A stretch of 64,000 bases of DNA from Oxyruncus cristatus. Lineage: Eukaryota; Chordata; Aves; Passeriformes; Cotingidae. The stretch lies in NCBI GenBank assembly GCA_013399855.1, contig VXAY01005813.1, forward strand, positions 475,825 through 539,824, written 5' to 3'. A program made the translations under genes and the position numbers. The notes beneath the pieces were generated by a model that was given only the letters and a program-made list of their open reading frames with translations, ran no database searches and was not told the DNA's origin. Of the stretch, positions 49,606 to 62,399 are shown in pieces (position 1 is the stretch's first letter; each line of letters opens with the position of its first letter).

Positions 49606-50291
49606 ATCAGCAATATTAAATCAACAGAATAATGTGAGGTGGAAAAGGAAAAAGACAACCATGGACGAAATAAAAAGGAAAGTTTTATTAATGCTAAACA
49701 CACTTTCCCTGTTGGGTTTACACCACTGCTCCTGTAACTGCTTCCAGATGGTTCAGCAACCATCCGAGCAGTGAGCCAGGAATGACACGGCAGCCGGTGC
49801 CTCTTACACACTAAGGGGGCAAAATCCTGGGCATAAACGTCAACTATGGGTTTGATAAGCTCAAAACAAAGGTAGAGACGCATCGAGAGGAGCAGGAAGC
49901 AAAATTAAAAATGAATTTAGAAAAAAAACACCCTGGCAGCTGAAGAGTTAAGCACAACCTTCTCCCTTTGAACAGAGCCTTCTGTAGTAGCTAATGAAGG
50001 TAATGAAATATGACATGTAGTTTGGCCCTTGACCACAGCGAGCACCTCCCTCCCCTCTGCCTGGCGAACAAAGCCAAAACAGATGTAGCTGCCGCGGCCG
50101 GGTTTGGGGTTGACGGCTGTTACACAGCGCAGGGCGGCGGGCGCGTTCCCAGGGGCACAGCCAGGCCCTGGGCAAGAGGAGCCAAAGCCACCCTCTCTGT
50201 GCCACTGAGACCTGCACTGGTCCCAGCCTCTAACACACCTCGCTCCATACGGCCACATTCCTTCCATGTAAGTAAACAGGAATACAGAATT
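49606..50291. other. non-coding block with small CpG cluster
   Basis: A short GC-rich patch (50,085-50,165) holds several CpGs ('gctgccgcggccgggtttgg', 'agggcggcgggcgcg') but is under 100 bp and not a full island. Overlapping frames on both strands (49917-50315 minus, 50010-50366 plus) are uninformative. Confidence 0.5.
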
Positions 50292-50369
50292 CGAGCGGAA
50301 GGTGTCCCTGCCCACAAGATGAGCTCTGAGGTCCCTTCCAACCCAAACCAGTCTGTAATTCTATGAATA
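50292..50369 (+). mobile_element. CR1 LINE 3'-end fragment with small internal deletion
   Basis: The plus strand reads 'cggaaggtgtccctgccca' and then jumps directly to 'caagatgagctctgaggtcc', followed by 'cttccaacccaaaccagtct' and 'gtaattctatgaat'. Sister copies have about 20 bp (ATGGCAGGGG.TTGGAA) between these blocks, so the second arm of the hairpin segment is deleted here. Confidence 0.92.
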
Positions 50370-50451
50370 TGGGTTTTATGTGCCCAACCAGTTTATCCAC
50401 TCTTAGTCTAAACACAATTTAACAAAAAGTCTTATCAAAAAACAGAAAGAC

Positions 50452-50464
50452 AAAAAAAAAAAAA
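50452..50464. repeat. poly-A tract (13 nt)
   Basis: A homopolymer of about 13 A, roughly 80 bp after the CR1 tail that ends at 50,369 and not contiguous with it. Confidence 0.8.
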
Positions 50465-52393
50465 GACAAGGTACTGTTTGTCCAGGGAGAGCTTCACATC
50501 ACAAATTATCATGCTCCTACCTCAGGGAAGTGACCTACTGCCAACATGGCACCCAGCATTTCACTAATACAGAGCCAGGGATGGAAAAAGCTTTCTTGAA
50601 ATAGACTCTTTTTTAAGAAAAAGTTTTCAAATTCACAAAATACCATAGAATTTATTAACCTTTTTAAGTTCTTTCAGAAGTTCCTCACTCATGCCTTGCT
50701 CTAGGGCAAGAGACTCGCCTTTGCCGCACTCTGGGCAGAGGCAGCCGCCAGGTGATAAACCTTGAGCAGGTACCAGGTGAGAACGTGTGCCAAGAGGTAC
50801 CAGGCAGACACATCATCTAAGGACAGGGAAGCTCCATCACAGCTGCTGGTTAATACCAAATATGTGGATAATGATCCTTGCTGGACCAGTGACATTAGCT
50901 CTGTCCCTCCCTTGGTTGAGCAACAGCTGCACCAGGGGATGTCTCATTTCTCAGGGTTGAGGTCACCCATCCATCTCCCCTGAACACCCGCTGGGTGTGC
51001 GGGGACAGAAGGGTGCAGGCAGCCCTGGGCAGCAGAGGAGCTCTAGGGTGGGGTTTGTTGCCGCTGCGGGGACATGCAGTTCGTCAGAAAGTCTGACCTC
51101 AGCAGGCCGTGCTCCCCTCCCAGCCAGGACAAAGGGCTCTCTGGGGAGGAGCAGGCAGGGCCCCAACCTGCCCGAGCTGCTCTCAGAGGGTTTGTCTGCC
51201 TCCACCACTCCACAGAGAGCCACGGGGGCTGTTCAAATAGCTGCTCCTGCCGCCAAGGGCACACGGACACCACCCTGGGTGACATCTGCATCCTGCCAAT
51301 GCCCTCCTTCACGGCAAGGACCAGCGGCCCCCCCAGTTGCTCAAACTGCCAAAGTTCTGAGATCACAAAACTCAACACGTGGACTAATTCTAGAAAACAA
51401 AGTGATCTCTGCAAATTGTTAAACTTGTAGATGCAGCAAATGAGTCCTGTGGCCTCACAGCTGATGGGAGCCATTTGGCCAAGCCCGTAGAGTCACCCAC
51501 CCTCCCAGTGTCCACACATGCTTCATAGAAGCCACTGGCTCTTGTGTTTGCCCTCTCTGAAGAACACGTGGTCTCTATAAAAAAAGCTATGTACAAAATG
51601 CTAAAGTTGCAAAAAGCTAGAAAATTCTATCATTAAATTTACCTATTCAACCTTAATTTGTCCCTCTGTTGCATATGCATTATCACACATGCCTGAATTA
51701 TATGCTAATTTGCTATCGTTCTACAGGAGCCTGACCTCATTTAGTGAGCACAGCAGGGCATGCTCTGGGGTGGTGCTAAATAACCAACCAAGTCCTGTGC
51801 TGGCTGCAGACACACGGCCTCTCCTCAACCGAATTCGGGTACTTAACTCATGCACCTCAACCACAGCGACTCAGTCGCCTGTGTCTAAAAAAGGGGTTAA
51901 GAGTGATTTATTTTGCTTTATGCCATAACATGGTGTTTCACAAGGAAGTGTTAAGGGTATTTTCCCAACTGTTTACTAAGACCCAATGCCCCTAACAGAT
52001 TATGAATCGAGAAGGAAGGGATGAATTTTGGAGCCAGCACCTCTGATCCCTGTGCCCACAACAGCCAAGGCTTCTCCCAAAGAAGCCCTAAAAGCCGATG
52101 GGATTTCAGGCTGGGTCAGACACACCCACCCAGGGAGGGCGAGCTGGGGTTGTGCAAACTTGGGCACTTCCAAAAGTTTTTGGTTCACTGCTTGATTTTA
52201 CAACCTTAATGACCTAGGGGCACATACAGCTTTGAACACTTAAACGTGTGAAATCAGCCTCTACAAATGACTTTGCTGGGCCAAGGGCAAGGGACACTGA
52301 CAGGCTCCATTCACTCAGAGACCGGCACATGCTGGGAGAGCCCTCATGGGGTCTGAGAAGTGGTCAGGGCAAGAGCCAGCACAGCCTAAAGTG

Positions 52394-52535
52394 CAGGACC
52401 AGACCTGGAGCCACAGTGGGATCCGTTCCCCTCCCCAGGACCAGACCTAGAGCCATGGCAGGATCCATTTCCCTCCCAGGACCAGACCTGGAGCCATGGC
52501 AAGAGCAGGATCCGCTCCCTCCTAGGACAGGCCCT
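52394..52535. repeat. minisatellite, 41-42-bp unit, about 3.3 copies
   Basis: The unit starts 'caggaccagacctggagcc', continues with a GGATCC-containing middle and ends in CCCTCCC. Starts are at 52,394, 52,436 and 52,477, with a degenerate fourth copy from about 52,521. The third copy has a small insertion (AAGAGCA) before its GGATCC. The frame 52248-52643 crosses it and repeats a T/D-R/L-P-type peptide, but the 42/41-bp spacing alternates and no coding role is supported. Confidence 0.88.
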
Positions 52536-53361
52536 CGGCAAAGTCCAGTGTGGCAGAAAGGGGAGGCAGGCCCTGGGAAATTGATAGCCTGTTCCAAGTG
52601 TTATTTATCATTCCCAGCACAGACACTGACATGTGCCTTTTGAAAGGGGATACTGTACCTTTAACCTTGACTCTGAGTGCGTTGGTAATTTGGGATGCGA
52701 GCCCGGGTTCAAGCAGGGTGACCTTTTGGGGGGAGGGGTGGGACTGCATTTATTTATGAGGCAGTTGGAAATTTTTGACATCACATGCTAGTCCCATTAT
52801 TCACATGTTACATGACACGAGATTGGCCCTTTTAATGCAACAACATCACATCAAAAAATCTGATTTTCTGCTCTGACAGCAGGCTTGTCCTCTGCAGCTC
52901 CCCAAAATGTAATCTGTGGGGGTTAAAGGCCACAGGAAAGTGATTTAAAAATTGCACAGAACGTGGAAAAACAGGTCCTGGACCCTGAGTGAGAGCAGGG
53001 ATGCTCAGGGGCTGGAAAGAAATGATCTGTTAAGTGCAAAATCCCAGCTGTATCCCAGTGAGGGGAATCCCTCCGCATGATCCCTGGGATGTGGTGCCTG
53101 GGGGTCCCCACCACCCCTGCCCAGCTGTGGGGGGCTCCAGCATCACTCCCACCCACGAGGTTTGCCACGGCAGGGATAGATCCCACCTTTCCTCACTCTG
53201 CCTCCCACTCCCAAGATTCACCCTGAGCAATATCCTCCCCAAAACACACACATAACACACCCAACCCCCCCAACAGCAGTGAAGGCTTTTTTGAGCCTTT
53301 GCAGCACAGAACACCATGAACCTGCCTGCATTCAGCAGGGGAAATGGGGTTTTCCCTACAT

Positions 53362-53374
53362 AAAAAAAAAAAAA
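53362..53374. repeat. poly-A tract followed by TAAATAAATA
   Basis: About thirteen A. Low complexity only. Confidence 0.75.
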
Positions 53375-53937
53375 TAAATACACCACCAGAATCGTTCATT
53401 AGGTTTACCCTGATAATTCAATCTGGCAATAATAGTGTTTTCTATGCACGAGCTTCAGAACTTCCCTTCCAGGGCTGTGCTGTATGTACCCCAAAGTGAG
53501 GTGTTTGCTAATCCAGCTCCCTAAGAACGTGCCCACACTGTGCAAAGAGCTCGAGCACAGAACTACACTCTCATTTTCATAGAATTTAAAATATCAGCTA
53601 ATGCACTTAAAGTTAATGAAATATATTTCACAATAATGCACCACAAAGCACATATATTAAATTACTCATCAGCTAATTCCACAGAGAGAAGAAAAGAGTT
53701 TATATGTTTAATTTTTCTAAATATCCTTGGTTGTGGGCAGGCAAAGGAGGAATTTTGATTTATATCTGGAAGAGCATTTCTAAGATTGCTATAATTTCTT
53801 TACAGAAATATCACATGATGTTGATGATGAGGCTGATACTAAAATAACATTACAAGTAAATAAAACAGGCTAATTTTATCAATATTTTTATCAATTTAAA
53901 CACAGTTCTTTTCTACTGTGTACCTGCAATCAGAGAG

Positions 53938-53964
53938 AAAAAAAAAAAACACAAACAAAAAAAA
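53938..53964. repeat. A-rich tract
   Basis: An A run interrupted by CACAAAC, ending just before the CR1 fragment at 53,980. Confidence 0.8.
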
Positions 53965-53979
53965 CATCCAGGTCAGATG

Positions 53980-54084
53980 AGACTTGGAACCACCCGCTCT
54001 ACTGGAAGGCATCCCTGTCCACAGCAGCGGGTGGAACAAGATGAGCTTTAAGGTCCCTTCCAGAACCATTCCATGATTCTATCA
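53980..54084 (+). mobile_element. CR1 LINE 3'-end fragment
   Basis: The plus strand reads 'cttggaaccacccgctctac', 'tggaaggcatccctgtccac', 'ggtggaacaagatgagcttt', 'aaggtcccttccagaacc' and 'attccatgattctatc'. This is the sense-strand CR1 3' end with its terminal unit. Confidence 0.92.
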
Positions 54085-55419
54085 TATTAAGATTGAATAA
54101 ATTTCTCTTATAGGTGCAAAGGATGTTTACTGTGCATTTGCAGCAGAATTTTAGGTGTGTTATTTGCTCCAAGGGAATCCAACTGAGGGCAGGACGGGGG
54201 ATCACTGGCCGAGCAAGCGGGACAGGAAGGTGAAGGTGGGTGAGAGCATCCAGGTTAATGAGCCAAAGCTCAAACATCTCCAGGAAAACCATCCTTCAGG
54301 AGCAGGAGGAAGAGGCTCCTAAGGCACTAATACATTTTTACAGATTTATACAGGGTTTGAAGCCAAGTCCCAAGACTGGCAGAACACAGAGGGGGAATTA
54401 TTTTCTTCTTATTAAAAGAATGAAAAGACCCAACATTGATTTTGTCCTTCATCACCACACAAAAAACCTCCCAAGCACGGCGAGTATGACGGTCTGGATT
54501 ATCACAACGCCGTAAATCAAAGTGAATGTATTTATTAGGGCGCCTCTCTTTGTTGCACATGTGTGTGCTGTTTGTTGGCCCATACTGTTATTATTTTAAT
54601 TTATGGTTTGCTTTTTTCACTCTTTCCTCCCTCCTCACAAGATTGGAGCCTGTCCACAAGTTCTCCTCATGCCAGTTAAAATCAGCATAATGAAATGTCA
54701 CGGCCAGATCCCATCGCTCCGAAGGACGTGTCCGTGGAGTCCTGCAAAACTTCACTGCTGGGGGTTCACCAGCGGGGACGGGGGCTCGGACAGGGCTGGG
54801 TAACAAAGCCCACAGCCTTCCTCAGGTGCCTAAAGCTCTAGCTATAAATAAGTGCAGTAATTTCAAGCAATTTGCAGATCACACCTCACCTCTCGGTACA
54901 ATGCCGGTGTCATTAGGAGTGAGGGTGCTCGGTGCTGTGCTGGGTGAGGGGAGCAGGGAGCTGTGCAGAGGAGTCCAGCTCAACTCCCCATCTGCCCCAG
55001 CTTCATTCAAACCAGACCTGACAAGCTCATCTGGGGGAGCCAATGGCAGCACCCGCTCCCAGGGTTCACCAGGCACAGACACAGTTCCAGGAGTGCAAAT
55101 TCACACTCGGGTGCTCGGGAAGCACGGCATTTCCCCCCCAAAACACCCACAGCAGGGTTTGTTATTTGCTCTCTGCTGCCTGAACTTTTGGGGTGATTTG
55201 TTTTAATCCACTCTTGGAAACCACGAAATTTTAGTTGTCTGTTTTTTTTTTTCTTTCTCTCTTCTAAAGAGTCTCTGTAGAATCACAAGAGGGGACACAC
55301 CAGAGACTGAGCCCCTTCCAGCTGTACGAGCCAGGGCAGCACTGCTGAGGGGCTGGATGGGAAGGAAGATCCCATCAGGGATCTTCCCTGAAGACTCTGC
55401 AACTGTAATATCCAGACAA
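54085..55419. other. non-coding block, no gene recognised
   Basis: A repeat-free stretch at 54,510-54,720 ('ttatttatggtttgc'-type sequence) could be regulatory. The overlapping frames at 54826-55206 and 54879-55082 in the GC-richer part show no domain. Confidence 0.5.
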
Positions 55420-55672
55420 ATCATACAATCATAAAATCATGAACCTCTACACAATGATGTCCAACCATAAGCCCAGCACCTCCACCACTAAACCATGTCC
55501 TGAAGTGCTACCTCCACGTGGTTTTTGAACACTTCCAGGGATAGACACTCCACCACTGCCCTGGGCAGCAGTGCCAGGGGTGGACATTTCCATGAAGATG
55601 TCTTCCCCAATATCAAACCTAAACCTCCCCTGGTGTAACCTGGGGCTGCATCCTCTTGTCCTGTCACTTGCT
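55420..55672 (-). mobile_element. CR1 LINE 3' UTR fragment (about 250 bp)
   Basis: The plus strand reads 'aatcatacaatcataaaatc', 'cctccaccactaaaccatg', 'tcctgaagtgctacctccac', 'ccactgccctgggcagc', 'aaacctcccctggtgtaacc' and 'tcttgtcctgtcacttg'. It is the same subtype as the 3' UTR at 24.88 kb, in antisense, with scattered substitutions and small indels. Confidence 0.93.
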
Positions 55673-58600
55673 ACACATAAAATTGTCAGAACCCAGTTCA
55701 GGAATTGCTGCCTCTGCCAAGGCTTCACTCCAGCTTTTCTCATTTATAAACTGGAGGTTGTGCCAGTGTGACTGTAAGGTGTCAGTTCATGTGAACTGAA
55801 AGATTTGCCCCATCCCTCCACTCCACTCACACTGAGGACAAGCTGAGTAAGGAGGGATCTGGGTACGAATAAAAACCAGCATCTTCGAGGAAGGGAGAAC
55901 TTCATCAAAACATCAGATTCAATACCAAAGTGAAAGAACAACAAAGAGAAGAACCACATGGGCCTTCATTTCCATTATTACTGAGGTTAATTCCTTGCTG
56001 GTTTTGTCTTTGGTGCTTTGTTGGGTTTTTCCCAGGGAAGAGGAGGAGAGATCACAGGTTGGAGGTTGTGAGGCTCCTCCGCCAGCCCCCACCCGCAGCA
56101 CAGTCACTCCTGGAGCTGCTAATCCACTCGGGTGCTCAACAGCAGAGCCTCGAGTTTTCACGGATTTATGCCCTGCACTGCTCACAGCTCCATCTGTTTC
56201 ACGGTTATTGTTCTCACCGACTCGACTTCATCATTTAAATTATTAACAGCAGAATTACACTGACTGAGATCTACAATGGGCAGCTTTCAAATATAAAGGC
56301 TTCTATCGATACACATTGACTGGAACAGAGAAATTGGGAGAAATTTAGATTTAAGGGTCATTGCTTTGTTTCAGTGCTGATCAGGGGCTTGGGGATGAGA
56401 ATAACAGGGGAAAAAGCTGGAAAAGCTCCTTTAGATGGTCACCTGCAGATTGACACTCATATTCAAGTACCTTCACTTACTGAGTAGCCTGGAGCTGCCC
56501 AACTGAGGTGCCACACATCAGAGCAGATGGCACCTTCATCACTTCTTGGACCAAGCCCAGCACCAGCCCCATGTCCACAGCCAGGCAGGTGCTCCAGAGA
56601 CCCCAGAGCAGCACAAACTCCCCGGGAGCCTCACTGGGACAGAGCCTCCAACCCAGGAGGAACATGGGCTCCTCCACCACACATGTTTGCAGAGCACACA
56701 CCTCGTACAACCACAAGCAGCAAAGGTGTAAATTACACACTGCTGTAAATCAAACCCCAGTTAGAAGAACACTGTAACTGAAGAGGGTGAGGAGAAAAAG
56801 CAGGACAGGAGCACTTGGAACCTCCTGGATTCCAGCTCATTCATTAGGAAGACAAAATAATTTCCTACCTGTTATACCCCTACTGCTGTCACTAAGTATT
56901 CAGAAAAGAAAAATCAAGTGTCTTAACTATGAAGTCTCAGTAAAGCACAAAATCCCAAGCAAATTCACTTACTCTCCTTTAACTACGTTTTTCCAAATGT
57001 AGCACATGAGAAATGGTGATGGTGAAAAGCCACTTACGTTCCAAACTCCCAACCCCACCTGCTGCCCGCCCCAGACCCTTGGCCACCGGACTCTGCATTC
57101 AGGGGCGACTCCAAACTGATCCCAAACTTAACAATATCCATTAATAACAGACCAGACAGTGCCCACATTCAGCCCACACATATGGTTTGAATCCAGGGTA
57201 TTTGCTGTTCCCATGCACTGCATTACACATTTATACCGAAATAAAAGCTTTTTTTCCCCTCCCCACTTCTGGGGTAATTGGCAGATGGATCTGATTCCGA
57301 GAAGGGTAATCAATGCATTCAAAGAGCCTCGACCATGCTGCTGTGCCCAGGCTTCAAATGCTCTATTACACAAGGTTCTGTGGACATTTTTTTAAAATTA
57401 GTCAAAGTTCCTGCAGCTTTTCATGGGAGATTTCCTTTTAAAAAATCCCAGCCTGCTGCAGCAAGTTTCCCTGCAATCAAGTCAAAAACCCAACACAGCT
57501 TTCACCATACTAATAATGAAAGTCTTATGTGCACAGACAAGTTCCTTTCAAGTAAAAATCAAGTGTATTTTCATTACATCATATATCTGAACTCACAATA
57601 CTCCACTAGACACTCAGGCAGGAGCTGCCCCAGATGGAAGCTGGTTCCAGCAGGTTTCACAGTCACCAGGTGCAACCAACACCTGAGCACACAAACTGCA
57701 TTTCAGAGAGTAACAGTGAAAATAATACCAGGGGAAAAACCCACTTGTATGGTGAGGAAGAAGAGACAAAGCAGGAGTTTGAGGGGGACTCAGCCTCAGG
57801 ATTTGCCAGAATATTTGCCAGAATAGGCTCAAGGAATGGTAAGCCAGAGCTGCCCTCAGCCCCAGCACACAGAGCTACCAAAGCTTCCTCAAGACACTGA
57901 CCACAAAGCAAAACTTCAACTCTGAAAACCACAGGGCCCAGGGCCAGGCTGGCTGAGAACAGAATCTCCAGCAGAACCACCCCTGCTGAAGTTACTTACA
58001 CTGCACAGGGGCATTGCGTCAGAGACACGTGGAATTAAAGTCATCCCCCAATTCCTACAACTGCAGAGAAGCTCAACCAGCAAACCACAGATAGAAATCC
58101 AAACATACCTTGACTCCTCTTGGAACAGATCCTTCTCTCTGCCCTCCCAGTGCCATCATACTCAGTGCTCTCACCTGCTCCACCCTTACTTATATGCTCT
58201 CCCTCCTACCCACAAGACACCTCAGCTCCCAGTCCTGCAGCATTTGGTAAGGATGCCCCCCACAAGCTGAGCTTCAGCAGCTGATGCTTGTATGGGCTGA
58301 TGCACTCACAGGGTTCAGGTGTAGCCCACTGCCCTCACACCAGGAGCAGCCCTTTGCAACACGAGGCTTCCAAGGAGAATTAGCAATAAAACCAGAGGAA
58401 TCCTTACAGCCCAAAAGGACAAAATGCGTTCCTTTATGCAACGGGATCCCACAGCAAAAGTGCATCAGAGAGATTTAAAACATGACTCTTCCAGAAAAGG
58501 AGCAACCTATTCCTGTCTCTACCACTCCTCTCTTTCCTCATTGTCCATAATTAGACACCTGACACCAATGGTCCCCAACCCTCCATACTCAGATCTAGCA

Positions 58601-58907
58601 GAGAAGGGCTGCTGTGTTTGGAAAAGGTTCTGCAGGTGTTGGTAAGCAGCCACACAAGTGCTGGCTGGGTGTCCGACCAGTGTCATTGTGAGGGCTACAA
58701 CGCACAACAAGAACTCATCGTGAAAATATTCTGCTGTGCATTGCTCTCTTTCAGATCATCTTTTTTCCCCAGCAACACCTATAATCAGAGGGGTGATAAC
58801 TAGTCGATACGCTAGTTCAGTTAATGTTCCCTCTACTTCCCGTGACTGTGAGTTCACAACAAAAATCGTGCCTGAGCTGTGGAGGGGAAATCACCCAAAT
58901 GGACGGG

Positions 58908-58947
58908 CACGGCCACCTCCCTCCTGCCACGGCCACCTCCCTCCTGC
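58908..58947. repeat. 20-bp tandem duplication
   Basis: Two adjacent identical copies of 'cacggccacctccctcctgc', most simply explained by replication slippage. Confidence 0.85.
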
Positions 58948-59089
58948 CTCGTGGGCTCTTCCAGCCGGCCGTGAGCGCGGGATCACCACGGAAAGCAATA
59001 GACATGCTCTGGAAACCCTTTGCCCAGCTGCTCATTAGGACTGCATTAGTCTGTAAACTCGAGCGCAGAACGCCTAGTTCAAGTTGCTC

Positions 59090-59480
59090 TTTCTTGATGT
59101 ACTTGAAAGGTCCTGGGAATTTATGGCAGGATAATGCGGAGCACAGCACCTATTTATGAGTTGATCATTTGTACAAAACCCCCCTCAAAGCACCGAAGGT
59201 TACCATTCGACCAAGAGCTGCACTTAGCTGCTCAGAGGGCAAGAAAGCCAAGTATATGAAAGTTAAAAGCATTAATAAAAGTGTGACTTATAAATTACTT
59301 CATCTTTGTCACCCTTTTTGAAATGGGGTGAGAGAGGCCAGGGTAAATTTATTTTTTAAGTGCTTTCTGAGACCTGCAAGGGTCAGCCCTGAAATGCTGT
59401 ACTCTATAAATCATTCCATGCGTATCTGAGAGATGCAAGTGCATCATAACATTAACAAATATTGATTTGTTTATCATTTG
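59090..59480. promoter_or_regulatory. candidate conserved non-coding element
   Basis: Repeat-free complex sequence containing 'acctatttatgagttgatca' (59149), 'aaagcattaataaaagtgtg' and 'taaattacttcatctttgtc', with no coding frame. It directly follows a short GC-rich patch. Enhancer-like texture only. Confidence 0.28.
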
Positions 59481-60059
59481 CAACTGTTTATAGCTAAACA
59501 GCCGCCTCTATACCGTTTGTAGGCAGAAGCAACTTTAATCCCTGAGAATGCAGAAGAGAAGCTGCCTCAGCTGCAGGAGGAAACAGCAATCCCCGTTACC
59601 CTGTCACCCGACTGCTGGCTCAGGGTACGTGTTACCAGCGGATTATGAAACCACTTATTTCACCAAATGACTAAAATTTCCAGGCGTTCCATGGAACAGC
59701 TCCTGTCGCTGCTGAGAGCCAAGTGAAACCCCACATTACAGGGCTCGGCTGAGCCACGGCACGAGGAGAGAAGGCAGAGCCGTGGAGGAAAAGGCTGAAT
59801 GGACACAGCGCAGCCAGAGAAGCAAGGATGGGCATCCCCCCTGTCCCGGCACAGCTCCAGTCTGCTGTGCCACACGGAGCCCAGCACGGAGAACAGGCAC
59901 ACAGCCCTTCCCACACTGCCACCAGCACCTGCCCCCAGGTTTCTGCTGGAATCAATAACACAGGAGCAGAAATTGGCCCCCGGAGCCCACCGGACTACCC
60001 AGCAGGCACGGAGCATCCTCACTGCCACCAGAACACCACCACTCCCCAGAGCCCAGCAA

Positions 60060-60138
60060 GCCCCATGGCAGGGCTTGGAACAAGATGAGCTTCAAGGTCC
60101 CTTCCCACCCAAACCATTCTGTGACTCTGTGATTCTCA
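60060..60138 (+). mobile_element. CR1 LINE 3'-end fragment, short
   Basis: The plus strand reads 'gccccatggcagggcttgga', 'acaagatgagcttcaaggtc', 'ccttcccacccaaaccatt' and 'ctgtgactctgtgattct'. The copy starts inside the hairpin segment, so about 80 bp remain. Two terminal repeat units are visible. Confidence 0.93.
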
Positions 60139-61969
60139 GAACTGACCTCACACCATTAATCCCTCCCAGTTCCAGATCTGACAAACAGGGCAGAATCAAC
60201 TGGTCTGAGTTCTCCTTGGTTTAATATTACACAGCAGGTTGTAAATGCAGGGAAGATACCTGGAGCAACAGGAGGAGGCTGGAAAAAAACTACAATAAAA
60301 ATCTCATTACCCTAATGAGGGAGACAAACTATCTGGCAAACCCCTTCTCTGTGCTTTCAATCTTGACATATTAGGGTACAAACCAAACTGTTTCATTAAG
60401 CAATAATACAATAAAAATGGGTTCTCTCCCCTCCTTCTTTTTTTAAATCACACAACTGTCTGCTTTTATTTATTTTTGGACCTAAACAGGCTCAATAACC
60501 AATTTCTCCTCAGAACCACCCACCAGCAAACTTTGTTAAATGGAAACTCACGGCAATATCAGTGTGCACACACCCTCACCAAAGTTTCAGGGAGGTGATT
60601 CAGGATTTGGTGATTTCCCTGGGAGAAGGTTGTGCTGTATGTGTAGCAGTTCTTATGTGCAACTAAACACCGTTAAATCTGTGAAATCCAGGTGTTTTAG
60701 GAGTCTATTCTTCAAGCTTAGTAGAACTGAGCCCTCAAACCCCAAACCATTCCTGTAGTAAAGCTGCAAAATCGAGTACTTCAGAACCAGAGCAAAACCT
60801 GGAGATGCCACAAAGCAGAAGTGGTATCAATTCCCTCTCTGGCTGGTGTCTCTGGAGAGAGCATCCGTGGGCTTCCGAGGAGCAGAAGCAGAGCCTGGGT
60901 TATAACTGAATAGCACAGTTAGATCACCTGGAGATGATCTACCTCAGGTCCTATCTGCTCACGGGAAGAGCTCACTCTTCTTGGGGAAAATGGCAGCACG
61001 AAGTGACAGCTCCATGTCCGAGCTCAACCCCCCAGCAGTGCTGAAATCAGCCTTTTCCTTGGAGGCACAGGGATTATTAATGGCACGGCCCGTGCTGGTG
61101 GGGAAGGGGTCGAGAGCTGCCCCTGGGGTGGATGGAGCTGGGCTGGGCTGGGCAGGGCTCAGCCCCGAGGCCGCACACGGAGTGTCACTCCAGCACGGGA
61201 GAGAACACTCAGCAAGCCCCTCTCTTACCAATTACAGGTCGTCAATATTGACTATCTGAGGGATTTCCATGCTCAGGAAGCAAATTAGAAACTCAATACC
61301 TGAACTATTCCTAAATGCAGTTATCAACTTCAGAGTTTTATCTCATAAAACCAATTCAGCTTAGAGTTTAATTCTATTAAATTAGAGCTTAGAAATAAGA
61401 TTTGCTCGGAGAATGAATGCATCATTAGTTTTAAAATGCAATATAGTGAAACCCAAAATGTGCAGCATTACAGTTTGAAGAATGAGTAAAGATGGCACCC
61501 ACATGTGCTTCTCCCTAAATATATTTACCAGAGAAACCCATTGGCTCATTAGGACAGTGAGTGTTTTGGTGTGCGGGACGTCCACCTTCCTTCAGGAATC
61601 ATAATCCTCTTGTGTCTCCCCTTGGCACAAGTTTTTCCTTTGTTCTTAAAACCTTCTTATTTCAGCAGCTGACAGAGAAAAAAGGATCAGCATCCTCTTT
61701 CTTAATAAAAATGCCACAATGAGACCCTGTCGGGCTTGTGCCAGGCGTGTCAAAGGAGCAGGGACTAATACAGGAAACCTCAAGAACTCCCGGTTTTGTG
61801 CAAGTTACAGTATAGGGAAGAGTCACGTAGGGCTGGGTTTTAAATCAGGCTTCCAATAGATGAAAAGCACCCTTCCATGGGGTGCATGTAATCTCTGAAT
61901 AGGGCCCTTAGTTTCCTGTGGTATTGTATTAGAAGTGATGTTTGATACAATAATGTGGGGATAGAATAT

Positions 61970-62240
61970 GCTCAAAGCGGGCGCGGGGCTGGCGGGGTCT
62001 GTCCCCCCCCATTACGAACCGCGGCGGCTCTTTCATCCTGCACCGAGTCCAACCCTTCCTGCAGCACCAGGATTACAAACTGCAACTCAGGGGAAAAGAG
62101 CAGGAGAAAGGCAAACACCACAGCAGAGAGGCGACAAGTCTCGAACAGAAATGAGCTATTCCGGGGACCGGCGTTTCCCCGCCGCCCTCTGTTCCAGATG
62201 TGCCGTTTCAGATGGTCCGGTGAGAACAGCAGGCGGCTCT
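61970..62240. promoter_or_regulatory. CpG-enriched patch, weak island candidate
   Basis: About 20 CpGs in 270 bp at moderate G+C, concentrated at both ends (61,975-62,045 and 62,155-62,240) with an A-rich middle. It is weaker than the island at 12.23 kb. It could be a small promoter or a CpG-rich enhancer. Confidence 0.3.
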
Positions 62241-62399
62241 CCAGGCCCGGCCACACACTCTGCATTTCAAAAAGCTCCTTTTTCAAAAGAAAACAACACT
62301 GTCCCCAAACAGGATTGCAGAGTGAGTTACAAACTGTGTGGTGCTGCCACAGCATCACAGAATAACTGGCAGCCCATCGTCTCTCGTGCTGGGTTAAAG

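Larger units (their letters stand above)
50370..53979. other. non-coding block with minisatellite
   Basis: A GC-richer section (50,930-51,420) contains overlapping frames with no recognisable domain. A tandem repeat lies at 52,394-52,535 and a repeat-free candidate regulatory stretch at 52,740-52,950. A runs occur at 50,452-50,464 and 53,362-53,374. No gene is recognised. Confidence 0.5.
55673..60059. other. non-coding block, no gene recognised
   Basis: Mostly unique sequence. GC-richer parts (56,480-56,720 and 59,560-60,060) carry frames on both strands with no domain. The frame at 57278-57826 (plus, 182 codons) has no motif. A 20-bp duplication occurs at 58,908-58,947 and a candidate regulatory stretch at 59,090-59,480. 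Confidence 0.5.
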
